A program made the translations under genes and the position numbers. The notes under the pieces are model-generated. The model had not been told where the DNA came from and searched no databases. It saw only the letters and a program-made list of their open reading frames with translations. Of a stretch of DNA of 5,950 nucleotides, positions 5,434 to 5,950 are shown one piece after another. The DNA is from an uncultured Solirubrobacterales bacterium (GTDB lineage: Bacteria; Actinomycetota; Thermoleophilia; Solirubrobacterales; 70-9), in contig CALEMO010000117.1 in NCBI GenBank assembly GCA_937910825.1, positions 1-5,950 on the forward strand. Reading direction: 5' to 3'. Within the stretch, counting starts at the first letter, position 1. Every line of letters starts with the position of its first letter.

Positions 5434-5950
5434 AGCACCTGCTCCAGGCAGGCTCGTGCGGCATCGAGCGTTTCGTCGATCGCGGCTTCATCGTGGGCCA
5501 GGGATACGAACCACGCTTCGAACTGTGCCGGCGGCAGGTAGATACCGCGGTCGAGCATCAACCTGCAGAAAGTCGCGTGGGCTTCGAGATCGGTGTCCAC
5601 CGCGTCGGCGAAGTTCCTGACCGGCTGCTGCCGGAAGAAGAGCGTGATCAGTCCCGGAGCCGAGGCGACCTGCAGTGAGCGATCCTCAGCGAGTTCGAGC
5701 AGCCCGGCGGAAAGCCGGTCGGTGAGCGAATTGAGCCGTTGGTAAGCCTCGGCGTCGAGCTGTCTCAGCGTGGCCAGCCCGGCGGCCACCGCCAGCGGGT
5801 TGCCGGACAGGGTGCCCGCCTGGTAGACGTCGCCGGCCGGAGCGATGTTTTCCATCAGCCGTCGCGGTCCGCCGAAGGCCGCAGCGGGCAGTCCACCGCC
5901 GACGATCTTGCCCATGACGTTTTTCTCCGCGTCGTCCAGGTTGATCCCAG
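5430..5950 (-). CDS. hemL: Glutamate-1-semialdehyde 2,1-aminomutase, 3' part only
   Basis: A PLP enzyme that converts glutamate-1-semialdehyde to 5-aminolevulinate, the last step of the C5 route to haem. About 172 C-terminal codons (of roughly 430 in the family) are in the window; the frame is open to the right edge, so the ATG at 5915 is an internal Met, not the start. Seen: MGKIVGGGLPAAAFGG, in which the Lys (codon 5907-5909) is the expected Schiff-base residue; VYQAGTLSGNPLA; and the C-terminal YLPPAQFEAWFVSLAH. These are hallmarks of the family and separate it from other class III aminotransferases. The residues just before the Lys motif (GINLDDAEKNV) do not resemble the usual PDLTTL-type sequence, see findings. 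The stop codon overlaps the TTG start of the next gene. In this array it could supply haem precursors for the b and c haems of the downstream complex. Confidence 0.94.
   Translation of the reverse strand, partial: GINLDDAEKNVMGKIVGGGLPAAAFGGPRRLMENIAPAGDVYQAGTLSGNPLAVAAGLATLRQLDAEAYQRLNSLTDRLSAGLLELAEDRSLQVASAPGLITLFFRQQPVRNFADAVDTDLEAHATFCRLMLDRGIYLPPAQFEAWFVSLAHDEAAIDETLDAARACLEQVL
5442..5445 (-). promoter_or_regulatory. Shine-Dalgarno site for the TTG-started unknown gene
   Basis: GGAG on the minus strand, inside the end of hemL, 8 nt before TTG at 5433-5431. Together with the TTGA overlap it supports the TTG as the start; without it the next candidate is a GTG seven codons further in. 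Confidence 0.6.

Overview
The window is GC-rich bacterial chromosome in which all nine recognisable genes lie on the minus strand and are packed almost without gaps. In transcription order (right to left) they are: the 3' part of hemL, a small unrecognised alanine-rich protein, a Rieske protein (qcrA), a b6-type cytochrome b (qcrB), a cytochrome b C-terminal domain fused to cytochrome c (qcrC), a menaquinone methyltransferase (menG/ubiE), a trans-polyprenyl diphosphate synthase, a bifunctional-type dCTP deaminase (dcd) and the first 39 codons of tatA. The very close match of Dcd to the actinobacterial/mycobacterial form, the Asp in the MenG signature, frequent GTG/TTG starts and high GC suggest an actinobacterium. 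The Bacillus/b6f-like split bc complex argues for a deep-branching lineage such as Thermoleophilia/Solirubrobacterales rather than a mycobacterium-like one. This placement is inference.

Right part (about 4849-5950): hemL supplies 5-aminolevulinate for haem. It overlaps by 4 bp a TTG-started gene for a 194-residue helical protein that I cannot name. Centre (2493-4835): the quinol:cytochrome c reductase is encoded as Rieske, cytochrome b6-like and subunit IV-cytochrome c polypeptides. Left of centre (757-2483): the last methylation step and the prenyl side-chain synthase of menaquinone, the likely electron donor to that complex. Left (1-725): dcd for dUMP supply, then tatA, part of the translocase that exports folded Tat substrates; the Rieske protein here carries a twin-arginine signal.

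The largest gap between genes is 39 bp, three junctions are 4-bp stop/start overlaps, and I see no convincing promoter or terminator. The array is therefore probably one transcript or a few read-through units joining haem, quinone, bc complex and Tat functions. There are no RNA genes, mobile elements, CRISPR arrays or defence systems. The most interesting points are the missing haem-binding cysteine in the cytochrome b and the unidentified protein, which shows a faint resemblance to prenyl synthases.
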